Assembly: GCF_026586675.1 (NCBI RefSeq)
Contig: NZ_JAODIX010000027.1
Coordinates: 1-64,000 of the forward strand
Source of the DNA: Halorubrum yunnanense
Lineage (GTDB): Archaea; Halobacteriota; Halobacteria; Halobacteriales; Haloferacaceae
DNA: 64,000 nt
Direction: 5' to 3'
The notes below the pieces were generated by a model, which was not told the DNA's origin, did no database searches, and saw nothing but the letters and a program-made list of their open reading frames with translations. The position numbers were made by a program, and so were the translations under genes. Positions 51,656 through 60,537 of this stretch are shown here, piece after piece (position 1 is the stretch's first letter; each line of letters begins with the position of its first letter).

Positions 51656-51749
51656 GTGCTCGGCTACCCGGAGTGTCGCTGTTAACTCTGTTGCACGCCG
51701 CCGGGCGGGCGATCGGCCGACGCAGGCGAGGGACGCGGCGCCCGACCGC

Positions 51750-52169
51750 TCACTCGGCGATCGCTTCGGCGACCGCGTCCAGCTCGTCGTCGGAGAGGTC
51801 CGGTCGCTCGCCGCCCACCGCGTGGAGCGGCGCGCCGCCGTCGCCCTCGAACCGCGGGATGACGTGGACGTGGACGTGCGGGACCTCTTGGCCGGCCGCC
51901 TCGCCGTCGTTGATCCCGACGTTGGCGCCGTCGGCGCCGACGGTCGACCCGATGTGGGGGACGAGATCGGTCACGACCGCGAACAGCTCGCCCGCGAGGT
52001 CGTCGTCGAGGTCGCCGACGTGTTGGGCGTGTGACTTCGGGATCACGAGCGCGTGCCCCCGGGAGAGCGGGTTGGCGTCGAGGAACGCCAGCACGTCGTC
52101 GGTCTCGCGGACGGTCCGCGCCGGGATATCCCCGGCGACGATCGAACAGAAGATGCAGTCGTCGGACAT
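51750..52169 (-). CDS. HIT family protein
   Basis: This 139-aa protein of the histidine triad family begins CIFCSIVAGDIPARTV and carries HVHVHVIPR (His98, 100, 102) as nucleotide-binding triad, with HALVIPKSHAQH in the middle. Such proteins hydrolyse AMP-lysine, AMP-amide or dinucleoside polyphosphates. The start at 52169 matches the usual MSDDCIFC beginning, and an in-frame ATG nine codons upstream is possible. It lies 73 bp from the RNase Z gene upstream on the same strand. Cytoplasmic. Confidence 0.94.
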   Translation of the reverse strand: MSDDCIFCSIVAGDIPARTVRETDDVLAFLDANPLSRGHALVIPKSHAQHVGDLDDDLAGELFAVVTDLVPHIGSTVGADGANVGINDGEAAGQEVPHVHVHVIPRFEGDGGAPLHAVGGERPDLSDDELDAVAEAIAE

Positions 52170-52242
52170 ACTCGAGAGGTCGTCGGCGCGACTCATCAAG
52201 GTTTCCCGGACCGAGGCCCCCGGCTTCGCGCGCCGCTCCGTC

Positions 52243-53175
52243 CTACTCGCCCGTGTCGGGGAACGGCACCTCGACGAGGTCGCCGTCGTCCGGGAGGAGA
52301 CACTCGCCGTCGAACGCCTCCCTCGCCTCGCGGCGGATCGGCGAGGCGTCCGCGGCGTACCGCGAGGAAACGTGGACCAGCGCCAGTCGCCTCGCGTTCG
52401 CCCGGGCGGCGATCTCCCCCGCCTCGCGGCCGGTCGAGTGGGCCGTGTCGCGGGCGCGGTCGGCCATGTCGTCGGCGAAGGTCGCGTCGTGGACGAGCAG
52501 GTCGGCGCCATCGGCGACCTCGACCGTCCGCTCTCGCGGGCGCGTGTCGGCCGTGTACACCAGCGTTCGCCCGGGCCGCGGCGGTCCCACCACGCGCTCG
52601 GGCTCGACGACCGTCCCGTCGTCGGCCTCGACCGGTTCGCCGTCGTGGAGCCGACCGAACTTCGGGCCGACGGGGACGCCGAGCTCCTCCGCCTTCGGCC
52701 GGTCGAACCGGCCCGGGCGGTCGTCTTCCTCGAGGACGTACCCCTGCGACCGAGTGCGGTGTTCCGTCTCGAACGCGCGGACCTCGTAGCCGTTGGCGTC
52801 GAGCGCGACCTCGCCGGGCGCGACGGGCTCGATCCGGACCTCGAACGCGGGGTCGTGGCCGACCGCGTGCACGAGGTCGCGGAGGTCGCTTTCGGTCCCC
52901 GGCGGGCAGTGGATCGTCAGGGGGTCCGTCCGGTCGTTGAACCCGAGCGTCTGGACCAGCCCCGGGATCCCGAGGACGTGGTCGCCGTGGAGGTGCGAGA
53001 CGAACAGGTGGCTGATCCCGAACCCGGTCCCGAACCGCATCATCCCGCGCTGGGTCCCCTCGCCGCAGTCGAAGAGAAGGCGATCGCCCTCGCGGTTGGC
53101 GAACAGTGCGCTCGGCGCGCGCTCGGTGGTCGGGACGGCGCCGCCCGTCCCGAGGAAGGTGACGCGAAGGGACAT
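52243..53175 (-). CDS. rnz: Ribonuclease Z (tRNA 3'-endonuclease)
   Basis: This 310-aa protein of the metallo-beta-lactamase fold has HLHGDHVLGIPG (61-72, HxHxDH) for two zinc ions, the late VHVSSRYA, and a flexible-arm region (DLRDLVHAVGHDPAF). The length matches short archaeal RNase Z. It cuts pre-tRNA 3' trailers before CCA addition, needed here because the tRNAs do not encode CCA. GTTTATCGCC about 25 nt upstream is the promoter box. Its role is secure. Confidence 0.96.
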   Translation of the reverse strand: MSLRVTFLGTGGAVPTTERAPSALFANREGDRLLFDCGEGTQRGMMRFGTGFGISHLFVSHLHGDHVLGIPGLVQTLGFNDRTDPLTIHCPPGTESDLRDLVHAVGHDPAFEVRIEPVAPGEVALDANGYEVRAFETEHRTRSQGYVLEEDDRPGRFDRPKAEELGVPVGPKFGRLHDGEPVEADDGTVVEPERVVGPPRPGRTLVYTADTRPRERTVEVADGADLLVHDATFADDMADRARDTAHSTGREAGEIAARANARRLALVHVSSRYAADASPIRREAREAFDGECLLPDDGDLVEVPFPDTGE

Positions 53176-53314
53176 ACCAGTCCTGTGGCCGGCGGCGATA
53201 AACTCCTTTCGAGGCGGGCGTCCCCCTCGTCGACCACGTCATCGCGGCCCCGTTGACCCCGGGACTGCCACGCGGCCCCGCCGACCGCGACGCGACCGAG
53301 GCCGAAGCCGACAT

Positions 53315-53668
53315 GTGTCCGCCGCCCCGAACGCGACCGTGTACGACTCGATCGCCGCGCTGGTCGAACAGGAGGGGTGGCGCGCCGAGGGTGACGCCGC
53401 CCGAGTCCACTACGACGGCGGCGGCGACCGGTTCGCGGTGGAGTTCTACGCGGACGCCGAGCGCGTCCTCTACTGGACCGTACCGGCCCCGGCCGGAAGC
53501 GACCCCTCTGCGGCCGCCGACGGCTCGACGCCCCGCGACGACTCGACGGCGACCGCCACGGCCGCCCCGGTTCCCCGCGACGACGTCCCCGACCCCCTCC
53601 GACGTCGCATCCGAGAGGACCTCGCCGCCGCCGGCGCCGATCCCGACCTGGAGCGCCGCGGCGTCTGA
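53315..53668 (+). CDS. Haloarchaeal hypothetical protein
   Basis: This 117-aa protein starts at GTG (VSAAPNATVYDSIAALVEQ). It has a compact alpha/beta N-terminal half (VHYDGGGDRFAVEFYADAER, then VLYWTVPA) and a low-complexity middle rich in Ser, Thr and Asp, ending in a basic-acidic helix (DPLRRRIREDLAAAGADP). No family was recognised, although the YWTVPAP block looks conserved. It is divergent from rnz, with 139 bp between, and is followed by the ABC transporter gene 149 bp downstream. The start is uncertain: an in-frame GTG 24 bp later is also possible. Confidence 0.7.
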   Translation: MSAAPNATVYDSIAALVEQEGWRAEGDAARVHYDGGGDRFAVEFYADAERVLYWTVPAPAGSDPSAAADGSTPRDDSTATATAAPVPRDDVPDPLRRRIREDLAAAGADPDLERRGV

Positions 53669-53817
53669 CCTCGCGTCCGGGCCGCCGTCGCCCCCTCTCA
53701 CTCCGTTTCCCTCTCAGGCCCCGATCGAGCGTTTTGACGCCCGATAGCGGTGATTTACGCCGGTGTCTCTCGACTCGAAGGAAACCCATTTGCCGCCCGA
53801 TACGGTAGGTAACGGTA

Positions 53818-55764
53818 ATGAGTAGCGCCGAGTGGGAGGACGACGACCCCTTCGAGGAACAGCGGGACAAGATCGAAAACCCGATGAAACGGCTGTTCCT
53901 CGCGTACGGTCGCGACTACCTCCCGCAGGTCTCCGTCGGCGTCTTCGCCAGCGTCTTCGCCCGACTCTTAGACCTCCTCCCGCCGCTCATGCTCGGGATC
54001 GCCATCGACGCCGTCTTCTACGAGGACGCCCTGTTCAGCGAGCAGATCCCGCTCGTGGTCCTCCCGGACGCGTGGCTCCCGACGGGACAGACGGCACAGT
54101 TCTGGTTCACCATCGGCGTCATCGGGGCCGCGTTCGGCATCGGGGCCGCGTTCCACTGGATCCGCAACTGGGGGTTCAACGCCTTCGCGCAGAACATCCA
54201 GCACGACGTCCGGACCGACACGTACGACAAGATGCAGCGGCTGAACATGGAGTTCTTCTCCGACAAGCAGACCGGCGAGATGATGTCTATCCTCTCGAAC
54301 GACGTGAACCGGCTCGAGCGGTTCTTGAACGACGGGATGAACTCCCTGTTCCGGCTCTCCGTGATGGTCGTCGGCATCGGCGCGCTGCTGTTCTGGATCA
54401 ACTGGCAGCTCGCCTTGGTCGCGCTCCTCCCGGTCCCGATCATCGGCGGGTTCACCTATCTGTTCATCAAGACGATCCAGCCGAAGTACGCGGAGGTGCG
54501 CTCCTCGGTCGGGAAGATGAACTCCCGGCTCGAGAACAACCTCGGCGGCATCCAGGTGATCAAGTCGTCGAACACCGAGCCGTACGAGTCCGACCGCGTC
54601 GACGGCGTCTCGATGGACTACTTCGACGCCAACTGGGACGCGATCACGACCCGGATCAAGTTCTTCCCGGCGCTCCGCGTGCTCGCGGGTATCGGCTTCG
54701 TGGTCACGTTCGTCATCGGCGGGCTGTGGGTGTTTCAGGACACCCCGCCGGGCCCGTTCACCGGCGAGCTCTCGGTCGGGATGTTCGTCGTCTTCATTCT
54801 CTACACCCAGCGGTTCATCTGGCCGATGGCGCAGTTCGGGCAGATTATCAACATGTACCAGCGCGCCCGCGCCTCCTCCGCCCGGATCTTCGGGTTAATG
54901 GACGAGCCCTCGCGGCTCGCCGAGGACCCGGACGCCGAGGAACTGGTCGTCGGCGACGGCGATGTCGCCTACGACGACGTGAGCTTCGGGTACGACGAGG
55001 AGACTATCGTCGAGGACGTCGACCTCGCGGTCGAGGGCGGCGAGACGCTCGCCTTGGTGGGCCCGACCGGCGCCGGGAAGTCCACGGTGCTCAAGCTGCT
55101 GCTCCGGATGTACGACGTCGACGAGGGGTCCATTCGGATCGACGGGCAGGACGTGCGCGACGTGACCCTCGAGTCGCTCCGCCGGTCGATCGGCTACGTC
55201 GGCCAGTCGTCGTACCTCTTCTACGGCACCGTCCGCGAGAACATCACCTACGGCACCTTCGAGGCGACCGACGAGGAGGTCCGCGAGGCCGCGGAGGCCG
55301 CGGAGGCGCACGACTTCATCGAGAACCTCCCGGACGGCTACGACACGATGGTCGGCGAGCGCGGCGTGAAGCTCTCCGGCGGCCAGCGCCAGCGGGTCAC
55401 CATCGCGCGGGCGGTGCTGAAAGACCCCGACATCCTCGTCTTAGACGAGGCGACCTCCGACGTCGACACCGAGACGGAGATGCTGATCCAGCGCTCGCTC
55501 GACCGGCTCACGACCGACCGGACGACGTTCGCGATCGCCCACCGGCTCTCGACGATCAAGGACGCCGACGCGATCCTCGTGTTGGAGGGCGGCGAGGTCG
55601 TCGAGCGCGGGAGCCACGCGGAGCTGCTCGACGACGGAGGCCTCTACGCCCACCTCTGGGGCGTGCAGGCCGGCGAGATCGACGAACTCCCACAGGAGTT
55701 CATCGACCGCGCCCAGGAGCGCACCGCGCGCCTGATAGCGGACGCCGAGAGCGACGACGACTGA
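53818..55764 (+). CDS. ABC exporter (fused membrane and ATPase domains)
   Basis: This 648-aa half-transporter has an N-terminal membrane domain with six hydrophobic helices (about 35-330) of the ABC type I exporter fold. The nucleotide-binding domain carries Walker A GPTGAGKST (about 416-424), the signature LSGGQRQRVTIARAV, Walker B ILVLDEATSDVD and the H-loop AIAHRLSTIK. It resembles lipid or drug exporters of the MsbA/LmrA type and should act as a homodimer. The N-terminal SSAEWEDDDPFEEQ is acidic and cytoplasmic. The substrate is unknown. Confidence 0.96.
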   Translation: MSSAEWEDDDPFEEQRDKIENPMKRLFLAYGRDYLPQVSVGVFASVFARLLDLLPPLMLGIAIDAVFYEDALFSEQIPLVVLPDAWLPTGQTAQFWFTIGVIGAAFGIGAAFHWIRNWGFNAFAQNIQHDVRTDTYDKMQRLNMEFFSDKQTGEMMSILSNDVNRLERFLNDGMNSLFRLSVMVVGIGALLFWINWQLALVALLPVPIIGGFTYLFIKTIQPKYAEVRSSVGKMNSRLENNLGGIQVIKSSNTEPYESDRVDGVSMDYFDANWDAITTRIKFFPALRVLAGIGFVVTFVIGGLWVFQDTPPGPFTGELSVGMFVVFILYTQRFIWPMAQFGQIINMYQRARASSARIFGLMDEPSRLAEDPDAEELVVGDGDVAYDDVSFGYDEETIVEDVDLAVEGGETLALVGPTGAGKSTVLKLLLRMYDVDEGSIRIDGQDVRDVTLESLRRSIGYVGQSSYLFYGTVRENITYGTFEATDEEVREAAEAAEAHDFIENLPDGYDTMVGERGVKLSGGQRQRVTIARAVLKDPDILVLDEATSDVDTETEMLIQRSLDRLTTDRTTFAIAHRLSTIKDADAILVLEGGEVVERGSHAELLDDGGLYAHLWGVQAGEIDELPQEFIDRAQERTARLIADAESDDD

Positions 55765-55786
55765 GGGACCGAACGGTCAGTCCCGT

Positions 55787-56131
55787 TCACGTCGACAGCC
55801 GGCTCCAGCCGTCCGCGCCGCCGTTCCCGTCTCCCGCTTCGCCCGTCCCTCTTCCGTCTCCCGCGGTCGCCGCCTCCTCTCTCGTCTCTTCGCCCAGCGC
55901 GTCGATGATCGCGTCGCGCACCTGCCGCGGCTCGCCGAACTCCGTCCGCTCGCACCGCTCCAGCGCCGTCTCGAGGCGCTCGCTCTCGACTTCGGTCTCC
56001 AGTTCGAAGCCGCCGTACTGCTCGACCAGCTCCGCGACCGACACCGGGTACCGATGCTCGCGGAGCGCCCGCTTCAGCGGTCCGAACGTCACCCCTCTCG
56101 TTCGATCGTGTCCCTCGTCCTCGTTGCTCAT
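55787..56131 (-). CDS. DUF5789-like haloarchaeal protein
   Basis: This 114-aa protein has a conserved central part (VTFGPLKRALREHRYPVSVAE, then LVEQYGGFELE) like the DUF5789 group, and an Asp/Gly-rich C-terminal tail. Such small acidic proteins are widespread in haloarchaea, with no known function. It converges with the ABC transporter, 22 bp away, and is divergent from the creatininase-family gene. The middle segment is predicted to be a small helical bundle. Confidence 0.75.
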   Translation of the reverse strand: MSNEDEGHDRTRGVTFGPLKRALREHRYPVSVAELVEQYGGFELETEVESERLETALERCERTEFGEPRQVRDAIIDALGEETREEAATAGDGRGTGEAGDGNGGADGWSRLST

Positions 56132-56232
56132 GGGTGGCGTCTCGTCAGGTACCGGAATAGTTCCTCGGATTCCCGACCCTCGTATCGACCGGAGACCGTC
56201 GGCTATACGGCGCGTCCCGCCGAGGGGGCCGT

Positions 56233-56979
56233 ATGCGACTTGCGGACGCCACCTGGACCGACGTGCGCGACGGCGACGTCGACGTCGCGTTCGTCCCCGT
56301 CGGCAGCACCGAACAGCACGGCCCCCACGCGCCCCTCGGAACCGACACGCTCGACGCCGTCGCCGTCGCGGAGGCCGGGGCGGCGGCGTACGAGGCGGAG
56401 CGCGACTCCGCTCCCGAAGTTGCCGTCGCCCCGCCGATACCCGTCGGGGTCGCCGAGGAGCACCGCACCTTCGACGGGACGATGTGGGTCTCGCCCGACG
56501 CCTTTCGCGCGTACGTCCGCGAAGCGGCCGAGTCGCTGCCGAGCCACGGGATCGACCGGGTGGTGTTCGTCAACGGCCACGGCGGCAACGTGGAGGCGCT
56601 CGCGGAGATCGCCCGCCGGTTCTCCCGCGACGGCGGCCACGACGGCTACGCCGTCGCGTTCACCTGGTTCGATGCGGTCGGCGAGCACGCGGGCGACATG
56701 GGTCACGCCGGCCCGCTGGAGACGGCGCTGCTGCGCGCGACGAACCCCGACCTCGTCCGCGAGGACCGCGTCGCGGCCGCGAGCGAGGACGCGGCCGACC
56801 GGTGGGGCGAGTGGATCTCGGGCGTGAACCTCGCGCACGACTCCGACGAGTTCGCGGAGAACGGCGTGGTCGGCGACCCCGCCGACGGCGACGCCGAGCG
56901 CGGCGAGGCGCTCTTGGAGCTCGCGAGCGACGCGCTCGCGGAACTGGCGGCGGCGGTCGTCAAGCGGGAGTCTGTTTAA
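56233..56979 (+). CDS. Creatininase family amidohydrolase
   Basis: This 248-aa protein has the creatininase metal motifs GSTEQHGPHAPLGTDT (Glu, His, His, Asp) and, further on, FVNGHGGNVE (His), plus a late GDMGHAGPLETAL with Asp-His-Glu. The family includes creatininase and the archaeal FAPy deformylase ArfB in deazaflavin/riboflavin synthesis. The archaeal setting makes ArfB a serious candidate, but no biosynthetic genes are nearby. All metal ligands are present, so it should be an active amidase. The start is ATG-CGA at 56233. Confidence 0.9.
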   Translation: MRLADATWTDVRDGDVDVAFVPVGSTEQHGPHAPLGTDTLDAVAVAEAGAAAYEAERDSAPEVAVAPPIPVGVAEEHRTFDGTMWVSPDAFRAYVREAAESLPSHGIDRVVFVNGHGGNVEALAEIARRFSRDGGHDGYAVAFTWFDAVGEHAGDMGHAGPLETALLRATNPDLVREDRVAAASEDAADRWGEWISGVNLAHDSDEFAENGVVGDPADGDAERGEALLELASDALAELAAAVVKRESV

Positions 56980-57061
56980 AAGGCGACCGGCGCCGTCGAG
57001 GTCCTGTCTATCTAGATCCGCATGGCAGCGAACGATGCAGTATTTAAATACGGCACCGTTG

Positions 57062-57271
57062 TCAGCGCGCCGGCGTCGCTTCCTCGGGGACGGCGTAGGG
57101 CTGGCCGCAGCCGTGTATCTCCAACGTACAGTCGGGACAGGCGGTGTGCTTCTCTCGACGGTGCTCGACCGACTGTCGCTGTCGCTGCGGGTCCGCCTCC
57201 AAGCGATCCCGCAGCTTGCCCGGTAATTCGCTGAACTCCACGACGGCGCTCCCGCAGACGGGACAGTCCAT
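57062..57271 (-). CDS. Small zinc-finger protein
   Basis: This 69-aa protein begins MDCPVCGSAVVEF and has a second Cys pair in TACPDCTLEIHGCG, so four cysteines can bind zinc. A basic linker (DPQRQRQSVEHRREKH) joins the two halves. Small single-ribbon proteins such as this are frequent in haloarchaea, usually of unknown role. It sits in a 400-bp interval that otherwise has no gene. It is probably real because the frame is intact and the Cys spacing is regular. Confidence 0.7.
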   Translation of the reverse strand: MDCPVCGSAVVEFSELPGKLRDRLEADPQRQRQSVEHRREKHTACPDCTLEIHGCGQPYAVPEEATPAR

Positions 57272-57381
57272 AGGACGAATCTCTTCCTCTACCAGTAAAG
57301 AGACGTTGGTGCTCTGGCGACCCCCGCGCTCGGCGCGCTGTCCGTGTCAACGCATGACCGACCCGTCGCGCGGGACGCCGA

Positions 57382-57801
57382 CTACTCGTTGTCTTCGTCG
57401 TCCTCGCTCGCTTCTGCCGCGTCCTGCAGGGCGCCGCGGATCGCGGGGATCGTGCCCGTGAGCGAGGCGACCTCCTCGGCCGCGCTCTCGATGTCGCCGA
57501 CGAGCGACTCCAGCTCCTCGATCTCCGCTTTTAAATCGTCGGCGTCCTCGAAGGCGTCGGCGCGCTCGCCGAGCACGTACGCCTTCTTCGCCGACCGGAC
57601 GGAGCCGGTCGCGTCGCCGACGTCGAGGGCAGACTTGAGCCCGTTGAGGGCGCCGAGCACGTTGTCCGCGTCCGTCTCCCACACGTCGTCCGGGTCGGGG
57701 AGTTCGCCCCGGGCGGCCGCGAGGTGCTCTTCGACCTCGGCGCGCGTCTCCTCGGCCGCCTCGCCGAACAGGTCGTCGTCGTCGAACGTGGACTGGGCCA
57801 T
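57382..57801 (-). CDS. DUF5790-like coiled-coil protein
   Basis: This 139-aa acidic protein starts MAQSTFDDDDLFGEAAEE and is helical throughout, with long heptad-like stretches (VWETDADNVLGALNGLKSAL, then LKAEIEELESLVGDIES). The pattern matches the haloarchaeal DUF5790 family. A coiled coil suggests oligomerisation or a scaffold role, but nothing more can be said. An alternative in-frame ATG three codons upstream exists. It lies between the zinc-finger gene and the aldo/keto reductase gene. Confidence 0.83.
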   Translation of the reverse strand: MAQSTFDDDDLFGEAAEETRAEVEEHLAAARGELPDPDDVWETDADNVLGALNGLKSALDVGDATGSVRSAKKAYVLGERADAFEDADDLKAEIEELESLVGDIESAAEEVASLTGTIPAIRGALQDAAEASEDDEDNE

Positions 57802-57953
57802 ACCCGACATGTCGTCCCGACGCCTTTTAAAAACGCGCCCGAAAGCGAAAGTGAAACCGCCGCCGACGGGGCGTCAGGGTCTCGGTTCGATGCGGGACGG
57901 CGTTCAGTTCCGCCCCGGGCGACCGCCCACTCGCCCGGCCGAGGCGACTCCGG

Positions 57954-58760
57954 TCACGCCCCGTTCCACGACGCGTCCTCGAAGTCGACGACGCGCTCGC
58001 TCCGCTCGAGCGCGTCGATCCGCTCGACGTCCTCGGGGTCGAGGTCGAGATCCCGCGCCGCCCAGTTCTCCTCGACGTGGTCGAAGCTCGCGGCCTTCGG
58101 GATCGGCGCGACGCGCTCCTTCGAGAGCAGCCACGCGAGGCTCACCTGCGCCGGGCTGGCGCCGTGTCTCGCGGCGATCTCCCGGAGGACGTCGACGTCG
58201 GCGACCCGGTTGCGCGCGATCGGCGAGTACCCGACCAGGTAGTGGCCGTGTTCGACCGCGAGCTCCCGCAGCTCCGCCTGCTGGAGCAGCGGGTGACACT
58301 CGACCTGGTGGGCGAACACGTCGTGGTCGAGCCGGTCGATCGCGGTTTCGAGCTGGTCGGGCCGGAAGTTCGAGAGCCCGATCCGGTCGACGACGCCCTC
58401 GTCGACGAGGCCGTCGAGCGCGGGCAGCGTCTCCTCCGGGTCGTAGGTGTCGATCGGCCAGTGGACGTACAGCAGGTCGATCGAGTCGACACCGAGCCGG
58501 TCGCGGCTCACCCGCGCCGTCGCGGTCGCGTCGTCGTACGAGAGGTTCTCCGTCGAGAGCTTCGTCGCGACGAACACGTCCTCGCGGTCGACGTCGGCGC
58601 GGTCGATCCCGGTCCCGACCGACGCCTCGTTGTCGTACCCCTGCGCGGTGTCGACGTGGCGGTACCCCGTCTCGACCGCGTGAGCGACCCCGCCGACGCA
58701 CTCCTCGCCGCCCGCCAGCTTGTACGTCCCGTACCCGAGTCGACCGAACGCGTCGGACAT
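57954..58760 (-). CDS. Aldo/keto reductase
   Basis: This 268-aa protein of the AKR fold has the full catalytic tetrad Asp37, Tyr42, Lys67 and His100 (HVDTAQGYDNE, FVATKLST, YVHWPIDTY). The C-terminal cofactor region with PIPKAAS and HVEENWAA suggests NADPH use. It reduces aldehydes or ketones, or oxidises alcohols. The length is on the short side of the family. The start at 58760 was chosen over a longer frame, because upstream codons are Arg-rich and antisense to the siroheme gene. The substrate is unknown. Confidence 0.93.
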   Translation of the reverse strand: MSDAFGRLGYGTYKLAGGEECVGGVAHAVETGYRHVDTAQGYDNEASVGTGIDRADVDREDVFVATKLSTENLSYDDATATARVSRDRLGVDSIDLLYVHWPIDTYDPEETLPALDGLVDEGVVDRIGLSNFRPDQLETAIDRLDHDVFAHQVECHPLLQQAELRELAVEHGHYLVGYSPIARNRVADVDVLREIAARHGASPAQVSLAWLLSKERVAPIPKAASFDHVEENWAARDLDLDPEDVERIDALERSERVVDFEDASWNGA

Positions 58761-58942
58761 ACCAGTTCGGGGGGCGGGAGCCCCCTCAACGTACCGGTCG
58801 GGATCTCGCCCCACCCTCCCGCTCCGGCGCCGACGCCCTCGGCGGCGAGCCCGGTGACGACGCCCTCGACGCGGACGAGCCCGCCGCGTCGCTCGGCGAC
58901 GACTGACCTCCGCGGCCTCCCTCCCCGCCGTCTCGCCTCCCG

Positions 58943-60001
58943 TCAGTCGCCGTCGGCGACGAGGTCCTCGTACCGCGCGCCGGTCTGTTTCAGCGTCTCT
59001 GTCGAGTAGAGCCGCTCGTGGGTGAAGGGGAGGTGGTCGGACGCCAGCTCGTCGATCTTGGCGTCGACCGCCTCGGCTTCGCGCCCGTGGATCATCGTGA
59101 ACAGGTTGTACTCCCACCCCTGGTCGCTCCGGCGCGGCCGGTGGTAACACAGCGTGACGTACGGGAGGCTCCCGACCGCCTCGCCGCGCTCGTCGAGCTC
59201 GTCGTCGGGCACGTCCCAGACCACCATGCAGTTGTTCGTGAACCCGGTGACGACGTGGTTGACGACGCAGCCGATCCGCTTGATGCAGCCGTCCGCGAGC
59301 AGGCGCTCCACCCCCGCGAGGACGCCGTCGAGTGGGGCGTCGATCTCGTCCGCCACGTCGGCGTAGGGGGTCGAAGACAGCGGGAAGCCGTCCTGGATCG
59401 CCAGGAGGAGGTCGGCCTCGAGAGGGGTGAGGTCGCCGCGAGCGTTCTCGGAGATGCGGGTGGCGGAGACCGCCGTGTGGTCCAGTGACTCTCGCGCGAA
59501 CCGATCCGCGTTGACGACGGGGAACTCCAAGTCGATGTAGTAGTCCGTGAGCATCGGGAGCGCCAGTACCTCGCAGCCGGTCCGCTCCTCGATCTCCGCG
59601 AGGATCGCGTCGCGCTTCTCGCGCGAGCCCGCGGTGACGACGAACCACTGGTTCCACTCGTGGTCGCGCCGGTAGTTGTGGTTCACCTGCCGGTAGCCGT
59701 TGATGACCTCGGCGACCTCGTCGAACCGGTCCTCGGGCGCGCGCACCGCAGCGAGGGTCGACGAGCCGATGACAGGCGGGTTGAGCACTGCTCCGAACCG
59801 CCGGAACACGCCGCGCTCCCGGAGGTCGCGGACGCGGTCGAGCACCTCGCCGGCGTCGACGTCGACGCCCGTCTCGGCCGAGACCTCGCGAGCGACCCGC
59901 TCGAACGGGCGCGACTCGACGGGGAAGCCGCTCTGGTACTCGTCGATGAGCGCGGCGTCGACCGCGTCGATGTCGGCCCGCCAGTCGGCGTCCAGACTCA
60001 T
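58943..60001 (-). CDS. ahbAB: Siroheme decarboxylase, AhbA-AhbB fusion
   Basis: This 352-aa protein contains two tandem AsnC/Lrp-like halves. Each begins with a winged-helix segment (IDAVDAALIDEYQSGFPVES and LTPLEADLLLAIQDGFPLSS) and continues with a ferredoxin-like part carrying the Arg/His residues RRFGAVLNP and KRIGCVVNH. Siroheme decarboxylases AhbA and AhbB are usually separate subunits; here they are one polypeptide, as in NirDL-type fusions. The enzyme converts siroheme to didecarboxysiroheme on the alternative heme route of archaea and sulfate reducers. The halves retain YR and YHRPRR motifs. The remaining ahb genes are not in this window. Confidence 0.93.
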   Translation of the reverse strand: MSLDADWRADIDAVDAALIDEYQSGFPVESRPFERVAREVSAETGVDVDAGEVLDRVRDLRERGVFRRFGAVLNPPVIGSSTLAAVRAPEDRFDEVAEVINGYRQVNHNYRRDHEWNQWFVVTAGSREKRDAILAEIEERTGCEVLALPMLTDYYIDLEFPVVNADRFARESLDHTAVSATRISENARGDLTPLEADLLLAIQDGFPLSSTPYADVADEIDAPLDGVLAGVERLLADGCIKRIGCVVNHVVTGFTNNCMVVWDVPDDELDERGEAVGSLPYVTLCYHRPRRSDQGWEYNLFTMIHGREAEAVDAKIDELASDHLPFTHERLYSTETLKQTGARYEDLVADGD

Positions 60002-60088
60002 TGGGTTCGGTTGGGGTCGCGCGTACCTACGGGTTTCGGAGGGAGCCCGCTGTTCCGGTGACGGGCCGGCGGTGCCGGACAGGAAGGG

Positions 60089-60247
60089 TCAGTCGTCAGC
60101 GGGGGTCCGCCCCGACGCCGGCGCGAAGGCCCGGGCGCTCTCCTCCAGCTGCGCCGCAGAGCAGCCGCCGACGGTGGCGGCCTGTTCGAGCGTTAGGGTG
60201 CGAGCGCGATACAGCGTGAGTGCGGTGGCGACGGATTTGGACGTCAT
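60089..60247 (-). CDS. Small haloarchaeal protein (DUF7317-like)
   Basis: This 52-aa protein starts MTSKSVATALTLYRARTLTLEQAATVGGC, a short helical pattern that recurs in haloarchaeal regulators with a helix-turn-helix-like core (LTLEQAATVGGCSAAQLEE). The ATG at 60247 lies 25-35 nt after a TATA-like ACTATATAATCGG, which favours it over the ATG at 60319. It is probably a DNA-binding or antitoxin-like protein, but no partner is adjacent. The short length limits the call. Confidence 0.7.
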   Translation of the reverse strand: MTSKSVATALTLYRARTLTLEQAATVGGCSAAQLEESARAFAPASGRTPADD

Positions 60248-60537
60248 CGTGTACGTCCCTCTAATAGCTGACCGATTATATAGTTCTAACGCTTTTTGCA
60301 CCTTGTCTCGGGGACTCATGAGCAGGTATACTGGCTAATACAAAACTAAAACCGTCTAATAATGCCCGATCGACCTGTTTCAATATGTGAACGACTCGCA
60401 CGGGACTCGCGTGAAACCCCCCCGTCGACGGAGTCCTCGGCTCGCGCGCGCTCGGCCGACGGCGAGTTTGACCGGTCCGTTCCCGCCGCGCGGGAGTCGA
60501 GCGAGGGACTTTTCGTTCGAGAACCCGAACGATGCGT

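Noticed and set aside
53832-57047. A 1071-codon plus-strand open frame spanning the ABC transporter and the creatininase-family gene
   Set aside because: It is a shadow frame of GC-rich DNA: Arg/Ala/Pro-rich, without motifs, and overlapping clearly conserved genes in another phase.
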